A stretch of 64,000 nucleotides of DNA from Halostella pelagica (GTDB lineage: Archaea; Halobacteriota; Halobacteria; Halobacteriales; Natronoarchaeaceae): NCBI GenBank assembly GCA_005954745.1, contig CP040678.1, positions 186,001-250,000 on the forward strand. The letters are read 5' to 3'. Below the pieces are notes generated by a model. That model was not told the origin of the DNA, ran no database searches, and worked only from the letters and a program-made list of their open reading frames with translations. Below are positions 26,629 through 34,934 of the stretch, piece after piece (position 1 is the stretch's first letter; the number at the start of each line of letters is the position of its first letter). Made by a program: the position numbers and the translations under genes.

Positions 26629-27777
26629 ATGACGAACCCGTTCGACACGGTGTCGTCCGACGACATCCTCGACGGCACTGCGACGGACGCCTACTTCGAG
26701 CGGACGGAACGGACGCTCGAACACGCGGGCCGGAACCCCCGCGTGGTCGCCGAGGTGACGGCGGACCAGTTCCCGACCGGCGAGTTCGAGGCCTTCTCCG
26801 GCGTGAAAGATGTCGCGCATCTCTTCGAGGGGAACGACGTCGACGTAGACGCGCTGACCGAGGGACGCCTGTTCGACGGCGGCCCGGTCCTCCGGATCGA
26901 GGGGAACTATCTGGAGTTCGCGCGCTTCGAGACCTCGCTTCTCGGCTTTCTCTCGCAGGCCAGCGCCTTCACGACCAAGGCGCTCCGGGCGCGACAGGCC
27001 GCGCCGGAGTCGCTGGTTCTCTCGTTCGGCGCGCGTCACGTCCATCCGACGATCACGCCCGTCGTCGAGCGCGCCGGGCTCCTCGCCGGTCTCGACGGCT
27101 TTTCGCACGTCGCGGCCGGGCAGGTGCTGGGACGGGAGGCCGGCGGGACGATGCCACACGCCCTGCTACTCTGTTTCGGCCGCGGAAACCAGGAAGCGGC
27201 GTGGGCCGCGTTCGACGAGGCCGTCGGCGAGGACGTGCCCCGGGTCGCGCTCTGTGACACGTTCACCGACGAGAAAGACGAGACGCTCCGCGCGGCGGAG
27301 ACGCTCGGCGACGCCCTAGATAGCGTGCGTCTCGATACGACCGGCTCGCGTCGCGGCGACTTCCGGCACATCGTCCGCGAGGTGCGCTGGGAACTGGACG
27401 CGCGCGGCTACGACGACGTGGGGATATTCCTCTCCGGCGGTCTGACACCTGTCGAACTTCGAAACCTCCGCGACGTGGCCGACGGGTTCGGCGTCGGCAG
27501 TTACGTCACCGACGCCGACCCCCTGGATTTCGGCCTCGACATCATCGAGATCGACGGCGAACCTATCGCCAAACGCGGCAAACTCTCCGGCGTGAAAGAA
27601 GTCTACCGGACTCCGGACGGCGGCCATCACGTCGGACTCGCGGACCGCGACGGCCCCGACGACGGCGAGAAACTCCTGAAACCGCTCGTCCGGGACGGTG
27701 AGATCGTCCGCGAGTTCGACATCGACGAGGCGGCGGCGCAGACGGCGGCGGACGCCGCGAAAGTCGGGTTCGAGTAG
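26629..27777 (+). CDS. Nicotinate phosphoribosyltransferase
   Basis: This 382-residue enzyme makes nicotinate mononucleotide from nicotinate and PRPP, the committed step of NAD salvage. 'FETSLLGFLSQASAFTTKAL' and 'LVLSFGARHVHPTITPV' are the conserved nicotinate/PRPP site segments, and 'IFLSGGLTPVELRNLRDVAD' is the C-terminal phosphate-binding loop. Length and order match the archaeal short form. The nicotinamidase-like gene at 22766 would supply its substrate. A CCTTTTTCGATA element lies about 28 bases upstream of the ATG. Confidence 0.92.
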   Translation: MTNPFDTVSSDDILDGTATDAYFERTERTLEHAGRNPRVVAEVTADQFPTGEFEAFSGVKDVAHLFEGNDVDVDALTEGRLFDGGPVLRIEGNYLEFARFETSLLGFLSQASAFTTKALRARQAAPESLVLSFGARHVHPTITPVVERAGLLAGLDGFSHVAAGQVLGREAGGTMPHALLLCFGRGNQEAAWAAFDEAVGEDVPRVALCDTFTDEKDETLRAAETLGDALDSVRLDTTGSRRGDFRHIVREVRWELDARGYDDVGIFLSGGLTPVELRNLRDVADGFGVGSYVTDADPLDFGLDIIEIDGEPIAKRGKLSGVKEVYRTPDGGHHVGLADRDGPDDGEKLLKPLVRDGEIVREFDIDEAAAQTAADAAKVGFE

Positions 27778-27849
27778 CGGAACCATACCGTCGGCGAGGG
27801 ATGCACTCGCGAGTAAGCAGAGCAAACCGCTCGGCCAAAAACGCTCGTC

Positions 27850-28452
27850 TTACAGCTCCTCGATGCTTCCTTCCGGCTCGCGCTCGCGGAAGATCTGGCC
27901 CTCGAACAGTGTCACGACGATGTCTTCGTCCTGCCAGGCGTTCGGACGGAGATCGGCCTTGCGGCAGACGCGGGCGAGATATTCGCTCTCCGACCAGTTG
28001 TTCTCGACGGGGACGGTGGGGTAGAGCCAGCCGCTGTCGCCGCCGGCGTCGACTGCGACGCCGTGGGTTCCGAGCTCCATGTCTGCGACCGGGTCGTCGG
28101 TCAGGACGACGTTACAGACCGCACAGACGGAGACTGTGAGATTCGACAGCTCTGCCGGCGTCACTTCCGAGCCGCACGAATCGTCGCTCGCGGCGCGGAT
28201 AGACGAGTCGACGATGACGTGGCCGAGTTGGTCGTCCCCTTGATAGCCGCCGGAACAGCCCCGGAGACTTCCCCTCCCCCGCGTCGACTCCAGACGGATG
28301 AACGCGCCGGTGCGAGCGTAAAACGCGTCTCGCATGCTTCCCGGGTGCTCGCGTTGTCCGTTACGGACGTACGATTCGACGGCTTCTCGCGCCAGTTCGA
28401 CCGCTCGCGCGCCGTCTTCGTACGATAGATCGACGCTCTGTACTTGTGACAT
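27850..28452 (-). CDS. AMMECR1 domain protein
   Basis: This 200-residue protein of the TIGR00296/AMMECR1 family has the core motif 'RGSLRGCSGGYQGDDQLGHV' (usually LRGCIG) and 'AELSNLTVSVCAVCNVVL', followed by 'DSGWLYPTVPVENNWSESEY'. The family occurs in all domains of life; its biochemical role is unsettled, and a link to radical chemistry or RNA modification has been suggested. The ATG at 28452 is preferred over one 30 bases upstream, since the extra residues are hydrophobic and unconserved. It is divergent from the RNase P RNA gene, with 245 bp between them. Confidence 0.88.
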   Translation of the reverse strand: MSQVQSVDLSYEDGARAVELAREAVESYVRNGQREHPGSMRDAFYARTGAFIRLESTRGRGSLRGCSGGYQGDDQLGHVIVDSSIRAASDDSCGSEVTPAELSNLTVSVCAVCNVVLTDDPVADMELGTHGVAVDAGGDSGWLYPTVPVENNWSESEYLARVCRKADLRPNAWQDEDIVVTLFEGQIFREREPEGSIEEL

Positions 28453-28667
28453 ACACAGTTCAAGGGCGTTGATACCCTTCAACCCTTCCCTTCCAATGGT
28501 ACGAACTCACATAATTTGGACTTTTTGCGGCCTGAAACGCTTCTCTACGCTGCACCGGTACTGTCGGTCATTGCCCCAGTTACGCTGAATCGAAGGAGGC
28601 TGCTACCGGTTGTAGGACGCGCTTACCAGCGGATTCGTAGGGCGTTACGATCCAACTAACCGAACAA

Positions 28668-28675
28668 CTTAAACG
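28668..28675 (+). promoter_or_regulatory. TATA element of the RNase P RNA gene
   Basis: CTTAAACG is centred about 27 bases before 28698, where the P1 helix of RNase P RNA begins. This agrees with transcription starting at the mature 5' end. Confidence 0.55.
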
Positions 28676-28697
28676 CGGGACGGGGCTATATTTCAGT

Positions 28698-29137
28698 GGT
28701 AGAGAGAGCCCGGCCGCCGCGACGCCCGGGTCGGCAACGACCCGAGTGCTCAACGTGGGCCGCCCTTCGGGGCGGTTCGCGCCCGCGAGGAAAGTCCCCC
28801 CACCGTCCGGGCAGGTGACCGGACGCAAGTCCGGAGCGGGAGACCGCTGGCACTGGAACAGAAACGACACGTCTCCGCCGAACCGATGAGGTGCGCGAAC
28901 CCGACCGAAAGGAACGGGAGTTGACCCACCGAGGGATACGCGGTCGCATTGCGACCGCAGTCTCCGAAGCGGCAGTAGCCGCTGACGAACGAGGGGAGGT
29001 ACTTCCCCGACGGCGGAGGACCGATGGAACGGCGAATCCTCACTGGTGCAAGTCCGTACGACAGGTAGTCCGGACACAGGTACGGACGCTCAGCCGAATG
29101 CAGGGTCGAAACAGAAGGGGGCTTACTCCTCTCTGCC
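28698..29137 (+). ncRNA. rnpB: RNase P RNA
   Basis: This is the catalytic RNA that trims the 5' leader of pre-tRNA. Conserved region I 'GAGGAAAGTCC' is at 28787-28797 and the 3' conserved region 'ACAGAAGGGGGCTTA' at 29111-29125. A P1 helix can be drawn between GGTAGAGAG (28698-28706) and CTCTCTGCC (29129-29137), 9 bp with one G-U, which sets the ends. The length of about 440 nt suits haloarchaeal type A RNase P RNA. Open frames crossing this region are shadows. Confidence 0.93.
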
Positions 29138-29194
29138 AGCATTCATATCTCACGGAGACAACGTTCATAACGGAGAGTCGTCTACGTGGTTTCG

Positions 29195-30175
29195 ATGCGT
29201 CGCGCCTGCCTCGTTGCACTACTGGTCGTCGTCGCCGGATGTAGCGTCGGCCTCGACGACGTGAGCGACGCGGCCGACCCGATGACCGGGTCCGGGTCGC
29301 CGTGGGACGACGACGAGCTAGTCGTTGCCATCGACAGCGGCGGGGGCGACCGGGAGTACCGGTCGCTGGTGCGCGAGGCGCTTTCGTACTGGGAGGGCGA
29401 GGGCGGACAGTACGCCGCGTACGAGGCGGCGTTCGTTCTCGACCCGAACGCCACGGACCCGGATGTCGTCGTCACGTTCGTCGACGATGTCGACGACTGC
29501 GGCGACGTCGACGACGCCGCCGGGTGTGCGCCGCGACTCTCGTCCAACAGCCGAGTCGACCCGCCCGTCGCCGTCGAGGTGGAGGCGAACCTTTCGGACG
29601 AATCGACCGTGACCGTGACAAAACACGAGTTCGGACACGTGCTGGGGCTCTCTCACGACGACGATCCGCAGTCGATAATGGCCCACAGTACGGACCTCAC
29701 GACGGAACCGCAACCGAACGCTACCGAGCGGGCGCTCCCGTGGCAAAACGAGTCCCTCTCCGTCGCTGTCGATGTCTCGAACGCCTCGAACCCGTCCGGT
29801 GCGCAGGATCAGGTGCGGCACGCGCTCGACTACTACGGGGACAGCGCTGACGGGACCGTGCCGGAGAACGTTACCTTCCGCGTCGTCGAGAATCGGTCCG
29901 CTGCGGACGTCGTGATCACCTACGTCGAGACACTCCCCTGTCAGGGCGACGTGGGCTCCTGTGCGTCCCGTTCCGGTGTCGACCCCGACGGCGACGGTGC
30001 GGCCGAACGGTACGACAGCCTGGAGATCACCGTCGCCGGAGTAGACACTGCCGCCGTCGGCTGGCACGTCGGCTACTGGCTCGGTTACGGGTTCGGTCAC
30101 ACGTCGGAATATGACTGGGCGCAGCCGTTCCGCGACGCTGACGCGGAGGACCGCCGGAGCGAGTGGTGGCGATAG
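29195..30175 (+). CDS. Matrixin-like metalloprotease lipoprotein with decayed second domain
   Basis: This 326-residue protein has a signal peptide and lipobox Cys ('VVVAGC', residue 16). The first domain (about 35-170) ends in a complete metzincin zinc motif, 'KHEFGHVLGLSHD', followed by 'SIMAHSTDL', the Met-turn equivalent. It should be an active surface protease. The second half (about 180-320) repeats the layout ('LSVAVDVSN', 'ADVVITYVETLPCQGD'), but at the motif position it reads 'WHVGYWLGYGFGHTSEYD', without the catalytic Glu and second His. The ATG at 29195 is used rather than the GTG nine bases earlier. A GTTCATAAC element lies about 28 bases upstream. The gene starts 58 bp after rnpB. 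Confidence 0.8.
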   Translation: MRRACLVALLVVVAGCSVGLDDVSDAADPMTGSGSPWDDDELVVAIDSGGGDREYRSLVREALSYWEGEGGQYAAYEAAFVLDPNATDPDVVVTFVDDVDDCGDVDDAAGCAPRLSSNSRVDPPVAVEVEANLSDESTVTVTKHEFGHVLGLSHDDDPQSIMAHSTDLTTEPQPNATERALPWQNESLSVAVDVSNASNPSGAQDQVRHALDYYGDSADGTVPENVTFRVVENRSAADVVITYVETLPCQGDVGSCASRSGVDPDGDGAAERYDSLEITVAGVDTAAVGWHVGYWLGYGFGHTSEYDWAQPFRDADAEDRRSEWWR

Positions 30176-30289
30176 GCTGTTTGTGACACTGTTCCGGTGC
30201 TACTCGCCAGTTCGGCGTAGCGACTGTGTTCTCGTGATTACACCAACAGTAAACCCAACGAACGACCCTCTGGGCGTCGTACATCGCCC

Positions 30290-31066
30290 GTGTCGACTGC
30301 ACGCTCCGTCATCGGCCTCGCCAGCGATCGAAACCTGACGTTCCTCGCGGCGGGGATCGCCTATTACGCGTTCGTTTCGCTGATCCCGCTGATGCTGTTG
30401 GCGATAGCGGTCGCATCGTTCGTCGGAGGACAGGCATTGGCTGACCGCGTCGTCAACATGCTCAGCCAACAGCTTTCGTCGGCGGGGCAAGATATCATCA
30501 CGAACACGCTGACGAACACGACCGGTCGAGGTGCCGCCGGTATCGTCGGGTTCGTCGCGCTGACCTGGAGCGCCCTGAAACTGTTTCGGGGGCTCGACCA
30601 GGCGTTCGACGAACTGTACGAGGACGATATGGAAGCTTCGCTCCCCGAACAGGTCCGCGACGCGCTCGTAGTGGTCGTCGGTATCGCGCTCGCCGTTGGA
30701 CTCGTGATCGGCGTCGGTGTCGCATTTTCCTTACTGAACCTGCAGATCCCGTTTATCAACGTCGTCGGGACGCTGGTCCTGATACTCGTACTCGTGGTCG
30801 CGCTTCTACCGATCTACTACGTCCTCCCGCCCGTAGACGTGTCGCTGCGAGAGGTTCTCCCGGGGACGGTCGTCGCTGCCGTCGGCTGGGTCCTCCTGCA
30901 GGTCGGGTTTCGGATCTACGCGGCCAACGCCGGGCGCTATCAGGCCTACGGCGTCATCGGGGCCGTGTTGCTTTTCGTCACGTGGCTGTACTTCGCCGCT
31001 ATCGTCGTTCTGATCGGCGCGGCGGTCAACGCCGTCCGGCGGGGACCGAAAACGAAGGCGGCGTAG
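30290..31066 (+). CDS. YihY/BrkB family inner-membrane protein
   Basis: This 258-residue protein has six hydrophobic segments. Conserved elements are 'FLAAGIAYYAFVSLIPLMLL' near the start, 'VALTWSALKLFRGLDQAFD' and 'LFVTWLYFAAIVVLIGAAVN' near the end. These match the YihY/UPF0761 family, whose physiological role is uncertain despite the old name 'ribonuclease BN'. The start is a GTG at 30290. It is convergent with the M29 aminopeptidase, with 28 bp between the stops. Confidence 0.88.
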   Translation: MSTARSVIGLASDRNLTFLAAGIAYYAFVSLIPLMLLAIAVASFVGGQALADRVVNMLSQQLSSAGQDIITNTLTNTTGRGAAGIVGFVALTWSALKLFRGLDQAFDELYEDDMEASLPEQVRDALVVVVGIALAVGLVIGVGVAFSLLNLQIPFINVVGTLVLILVLVVALLPIYYVLPPVDVSLREVLPGTVVAAVGWVLLQVGFRIYAANAGRYQAYGVIGAVLLFVTWLYFAAIVVLIGAAVNAVRRGPKTKAA

Positions 31067-31094
31067 CCTCTCCTCGTGTCCCGTTCGCGCGGTT

Positions 31095-32192
31095 CTACTC
31101 CTCGAACCCGTCTTCCCATCTGAATGTGCCGTTGCGCTGGACGACCTCGCCGTCGACCTCCAGCCGCGACTCCTCGCTCATGTCGGTGATCATGTCGGTG
31201 TGGACGGCGCTTTCGTTACCGGACTCGCCCTCGGGAAGGTTGCTGTCGTAGGCGCGGCCGAGAGCCAGATGGACGGTGTCGCCCATCTTCTCGTCGAACA
31301 GGATGTTGTCGGTGACGCGGTCGATGCCGCGGTTCATCCCGATACCGAGTTCGCCGAGACGGCGCGACCCCTCGTCCGCCTCGACGATGTCGCCGACTAC
31401 GTCCTCGCCCTGCGCGGCGGCGTAGTCGACGACCTCGCCGTCCTCGAACACGAGGCGCACATCGCGGACCGCGGTTCCGCGGAGCGTCATCGGCACGTCG
31501 AACAGCACCTCGCCCTCCGTCTCGTACGGCGCGGTGAACACCTCGCCGCTCGGAAGGTTGTGGGAGTCGTACGCGACGGATGCGGCGCTGTTGACGGCGG
31601 TGCGTCCCTCGATAGACATCGTGAGGTCGGTGTCTTCTTTGACCAGACGGACCTCGCTCCCGTCGTCGAGGACCTCCTTCATCTTCGCCATCTCGTCGGC
31701 CAGTTCCTCCCAGTCGCGGAGCACGGCGTCGTAGACGAAGTCCCGGTACTCCTCGAACGCCATCCCCGCCTGCTGGGCCAGCGACCGCGTGGGGTGGGCC
31801 GTCGACACCCAGTCGGAGTCCATGTACGCCTCGCGGACGCCCTCCTTCGCCTTCCGGTTCGCCTGCCGTCGCTCGCTCGGCACGTCAGCGGTGCCGGCGG
31901 TGTTTCGCCCGCCGCCGAGCGAGAGGACGGCGTCGGCGTTTCGGAGGAGTTCGAGTTCGTGGTCGGGGTTCTCGTCGAACTCGTCGTCGTGGGCGCGGAG
32001 GTACGCCCGCATCACCTCGCCGGAACTGTACAGCGTCACGAGATTCGCGCCTCGCTCGCCGAGTTTCTCCGCGACGGCGACTGCCAGTTCGTGGGCGTCC
32101 GGTCCGACGTTGACCACGACGTCGTCCCCCTCCTCGATCTGCGCGCTCCAGTCGACGAGCACCTCGGCGTGCTCTGACACTCTGTCGTCCAT
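31095..32192 (-). CDS. M29 family aminopeptidase (AmpS/PepS type)
   Basis: This 365-residue metallo-aminopeptidase cuts N-terminal residues from peptides in the cytosol. Conserved blocks are 'GDDVVVNVGPDAHELAVAVA', 'EGRTAVNSAASVAYDSHNLP', 'SGEVFTAPYETEGEVLFDVP' and 'FDEKMGDTVHLALGRAYDS', the last holding the Glu/His/Asp metal ligands. It has the usual family length. The ATG at 32192 starts the conserved N-terminus, five codons inside the open frame. It could process peptides brought in by the oligopeptide importer, but they are not linked in one operon. Confidence 0.92.
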   Translation of the reverse strand: MDDRVSEHAEVLVDWSAQIEEGDDVVVNVGPDAHELAVAVAEKLGERGANLVTLYSSGEVMRAYLRAHDDEFDENPDHELELLRNADAVLSLGGGRNTAGTADVPSERRQANRKAKEGVREAYMDSDWVSTAHPTRSLAQQAGMAFEEYRDFVYDAVLRDWEELADEMAKMKEVLDDGSEVRLVKEDTDLTMSIEGRTAVNSAASVAYDSHNLPSGEVFTAPYETEGEVLFDVPMTLRGTAVRDVRLVFEDGEVVDYAAAQGEDVVGDIVEADEGSRRLGELGIGMNRGIDRVTDNILFDEKMGDTVHLALGRAYDSNLPEGESGNESAVHTDMITDMSEESRLEVDGEVVQRNGTFRWEDGFEE

Positions 32193-32467
32193 ACCAGTCC
32201 ATCGCACAGCGGGACAAAAGGATCCGCGGATCCATGGTGAGAGAACGACCGCTCCTCGACCACCACCCCGATCAGGTCGTCTCCGGTTCCTTCGCGAGTT
32301 AGATAGCGACGTTCCCGCACTTCCCGGTCGTCGAGCCGTCGCACTCCTCAGCGGTCCGAGAGGCCCTGTCGAGTACGTCGGCGGAAGTCAGCGGTCGTCC
32401 GTCGGACGAGGAAACTCGAAACGAGCGGAACGTTTTATACTACCGAGACGTACGGTACCGATAGACT

Positions 32468-34027
32468 ATGACAAACCTTGTCAAGAACGTCGGCGAAGTG
32501 GCCGCCGACCGCCCGGAGGGAACGGCCGTCCACTTCGACGGGAGCGACGTTAGCTACGGCGCGCTCTGGCAACGAACGGGTCAGTTCGCCCAGGCGCTGG
32601 CCGACTGCGGGATCGGTCCTGGCGACAGCGTGGCCGTCTACCTACCGAACCTGCCGCAGTTCGTCACCGCGTTCCACGGGACGCTTCGCGCCGGCGGCGT
32701 CGTCGTGCCGATGAACCCGCAGTACAAGTCCAGAGAGATACGACATCTGCTGGACGACAGCGGTGCCGAGGTGGTCGTCGCGCTCGCAGACCTCGTCCCG
32801 TTCGTCGAGGAGGTGCGTGACGATACCGACGTGGAACACGTCGTAACTGTCGGCGGGGACGCAGACGCAGGAACGAAGTTCGAGTCGTTCCTCGCCGAGG
32901 AACCGCACGACGTCGTCGACCGCGATGGCGACGACATCGCGGTACAGCCGTACACGAGCGGAACGACCGGCCGTCCGAAGGGCGTCCAGTTGACTCACCG
33001 AAACCTCGAATCGAACGCCGAGATGGCCGCCGGGCTCGTCCCGGGGGGGATCGGTCCCGACGACAGGCAACTCGGCGTCCTCCCGCTGTTTCACATCTAC
33101 GGGATGACGGTCGTGATGAACGCGACGCTGTTCGGCGGCGGCGCGTACTATCCGCTTCCGGAGTGGGACGCCCAGCAGGCCGTTGGCCTGATCCAGTCGG
33201 CCGACCTGACGCTGATGCACGGCGTGCCGGCGATGTACAACGACCTCGTCAACCAGCCCGACGCCGAGTCGTTCGACCTCTCGTCGCTCCGCCTCTGCGG
33301 TGTCGGCGGTGCCGGCATCCCCGTCGAAGTGCTCCGTCGCTTCGAGGAACTGTTCGACGCGACGATATACGAGGGGTACGGACTCACCGAGACGAGTCCG
33401 GTCACACACTTCAACACCCCCGACGCCGGTCGTCGCGTCGGCAGCATCGGCAAGACGTTACCCGACGTCGACGCGAAGGTCGTCACGGAGGAGTTCGAGA
33501 CAGTGGCCCCCGTCGAAAAAGGTCCCGTCGACGAGGCGGCGGTGGACCTCGACGACATCACCGGCGAACTGGTCGTCGACGGCCCGAACGTGATGAAGGG
33601 GTATTCGGGTCTCCCGGAGGCGAACGAGGCGGCGTTTACCGAGCGAGACGGCCACCGCTGGTTCCACACCGGCGACGTGGCGTATCACGACGAGGACGGC
33701 TACTACTACATCGTCGACCGGGAGAAACACGTCATCGTCAGCGGCGGCTACAACGTCTATCCGCGGGAGGTAGAGGAACTACTGTTCGAACACGACGCGG
33801 TCGCCGACGCCGCCGTCGTCGGTATCCCTGACGAGCGCCGCGGTGAGACGGTCAAGGCGTTCGTAGTCCCGACGCCGGACGCCGACGTGACTGAGGACGA
33901 GATCAAGCAGTACTGTCTCGATAGGATGGCCGAGTACAAACACCCCCGCGAGGTCGAGTTCGTCGACGAACTCCCACGGACGACCACCGGAAAGGTCCAG
34001 AAGTTCGAACTCCGCGAAGAAGAGTGA
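32468..34027 (+). CDS. Acyl-CoA synthetase (AMP-dependent, long-chain fatty acid type)
   Basis: This 519-residue adenylate-forming enzyme activates a carboxylic acid with ATP and CoA. The P-loop-like motif 'VQPYTSGTTGRPKGVQLTHR' and the A8-type 'FHTGDVAYHDEDGYYYIVDR' with 'YPREVEELLFEHDAV' are clear, and the catalytic Lys is in 'RTTTGKVQKFELRE' at the C-terminus. The chain length preferred cannot be read from the sequence. A TTTTATAC element about 28 bases upstream predicts a near-leaderless transcript. A TT/GG-rich 275-bp upstream region holds no other gene. Confidence 0.93.
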   Translation: MTNLVKNVGEVAADRPEGTAVHFDGSDVSYGALWQRTGQFAQALADCGIGPGDSVAVYLPNLPQFVTAFHGTLRAGGVVVPMNPQYKSREIRHLLDDSGAEVVVALADLVPFVEEVRDDTDVEHVVTVGGDADAGTKFESFLAEEPHDVVDRDGDDIAVQPYTSGTTGRPKGVQLTHRNLESNAEMAAGLVPGGIGPDDRQLGVLPLFHIYGMTVVMNATLFGGGAYYPLPEWDAQQAVGLIQSADLTLMHGVPAMYNDLVNQPDAESFDLSSLRLCGVGGAGIPVEVLRRFEELFDATIYEGYGLTETSPVTHFNTPDAGRRVGSIGKTLPDVDAKVVTEEFETVAPVEKGPVDEAAVDLDDITGELVVDGPNVMKGYSGLPEANEAAFTERDGHRWFHTGDVAYHDEDGYYYIVDREKHVIVSGGYNVYPREVEELLFEHDAVADAAVVGIPDERRGETVKAFVVPTPDADVTEDEIKQYCLDRMAEYKHPREVEFVDELPRTTTGKVQKFELREEE

Positions 34028-34097
34028 ACGCTACGGGCCGCCGAACACGTCCGCGTACGGGGAACGAGTCACAGCCGGAACCGGCGAAGGGACCGAC

Positions 34098-34451
34098 TCA
34101 CCGGTCCAGTGACTGGTCACCGACGACCTCCGCGGCCCTGACGGCGAGCAGCGGCAGGCCGACGAAGACGTTCGCGCCGCCGAGCGCGAGCACGACAGCG
34201 AGGCCGGCGGGGTAGTCGGGGAGGACGGCGACTGCGACCGCCACGGCGAACGCGGTGGCGGCAGCGCCGACCAACAGCGCGGCGACCAGCGCCGCGGCGA
34301 GGGCGGCGTCGGCCAGGCCCAGTGCGCGGCGCGCGGCCGGTGCTACGCGACCGACGGCGGTTGCGGCCGCCGCGTTCGCGTGATTTGCAAACGATTCGTC
34401 GTCGCGTCGGGAGCGATACCCGACGACTGCGTGGACTAGTTTCTCTAACAT
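34098..34451 (-). CDS. Small haloarchaeal membrane protein
   Basis: This 117-residue protein has a basic/polar N-terminus ('MLEKLVHAVVGYRSRRDDES') followed by two long hydrophobic segments ('ALAAALVAALLVGAAATAFA' and 'LAVVLALGGANVFVGLPLLA'). The composition is Ala/Val-rich. No family motif is recognised and the role is unknown. It is followed in the other direction by the acyl-CoA synthetase and preceded by another small hypothetical gene on the same strand. Confidence 0.6.
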   Translation of the reverse strand: MLEKLVHAVVGYRSRRDDESFANHANAAAATAVGRVAPAARRALGLADAALAAALVAALLVGAAATAFAVAVAVAVLPDYPAGLAVVLALGGANVFVGLPLLAVRAAEVVGDQSLDR

Positions 34452-34546
34452 TGGTCCGAATCCGAAAGCGGTTATCGAGCGATGCGTCGTGGGTCGGGGA
34501 CTCCGCGAGCGGTGTGTCGGCGGTCGTGCCGGCGTCTCCCCGACGA

Positions 34547-34855
34547 TCAGGCGGTTTCGACCTCGACGGTCGACACCTCATCAACGCCGAACCCGTCGGC
34601 GAGCGTCTCGCGGAGGTCCGCGGCGTCGGTCCCGGTCGAGTCGTCCGGGTCGAACCGCAGGCGGACGGCGACGCCGACCTGGAGGTCGTTCAGCGTCGGA
34701 GTGACGCCGGTCAGACGCTCCACGTCGGCGCGAGCGACGCCGTCGACCCGTTCGAGGACGGTCTCGGCGTCTCGCTCCAGCCGTTCGCCGTCGCGGGGTA
34801 CTCGAAGTTCGAGTTCGGCGGTGGCGGTCACCGTGGGAGTTCTCTGTGCTTGCAT
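34547..34855 (-). CDS. Hypothetical haloarchaeal protein (102 aa)
   Basis: This small soluble protein starts 'MQAQRTPTVTATAELELRVP' and contains 'ERVDGVARADVERLTGVTPT', followed by 'LQVGVAVRLRFDPDDSTG'. The alternating strand/helix pattern resembles a ferredoxin-like fold. No active-site residues are evident. Codon use and acidic pI agree with a real gene. It lies 95 bp upstream of the small membrane protein on the same strand. Confidence 0.6.
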   Translation of the reverse strand: MQAQRTPTVTATAELELRVPRDGERLERDAETVLERVDGVARADVERLTGVTPTLNDLQVGVAVRLRFDPDDSTGTDAADLRETLADGFGVDEVSTVEVETA

Positions 34856-34857
34856 GA

Positions 34858-34934
34858 GGCCCCTGGCGCGAATCGAACGCGCCCGTCGCGCGGAGCGACG
34901 GTCCGGGACCGCGGCGACGCGCCGCGGCAGGGGT
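34858..34934 (-). pseudogene. tRNA-like relic with intact T arm
   Basis: The minus strand has a 5' CCCCTG (34933-34928) that can pair with a 3' CAGGGG (34865-34860) as an acceptor-like stem about 75 nt apart. A perfect T arm precedes the 3' strand (GCGCG-TTCGATT-CGCGC). The D and anticodon positions hold only GC-rich hairpins, including an 8-bp arm pair around CCGCGGCG, with no D-loop GG and no 7-base anticodon loop. It therefore looks like a decayed tRNA or mimic rather than a working tRNA. Confidence 0.35.
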
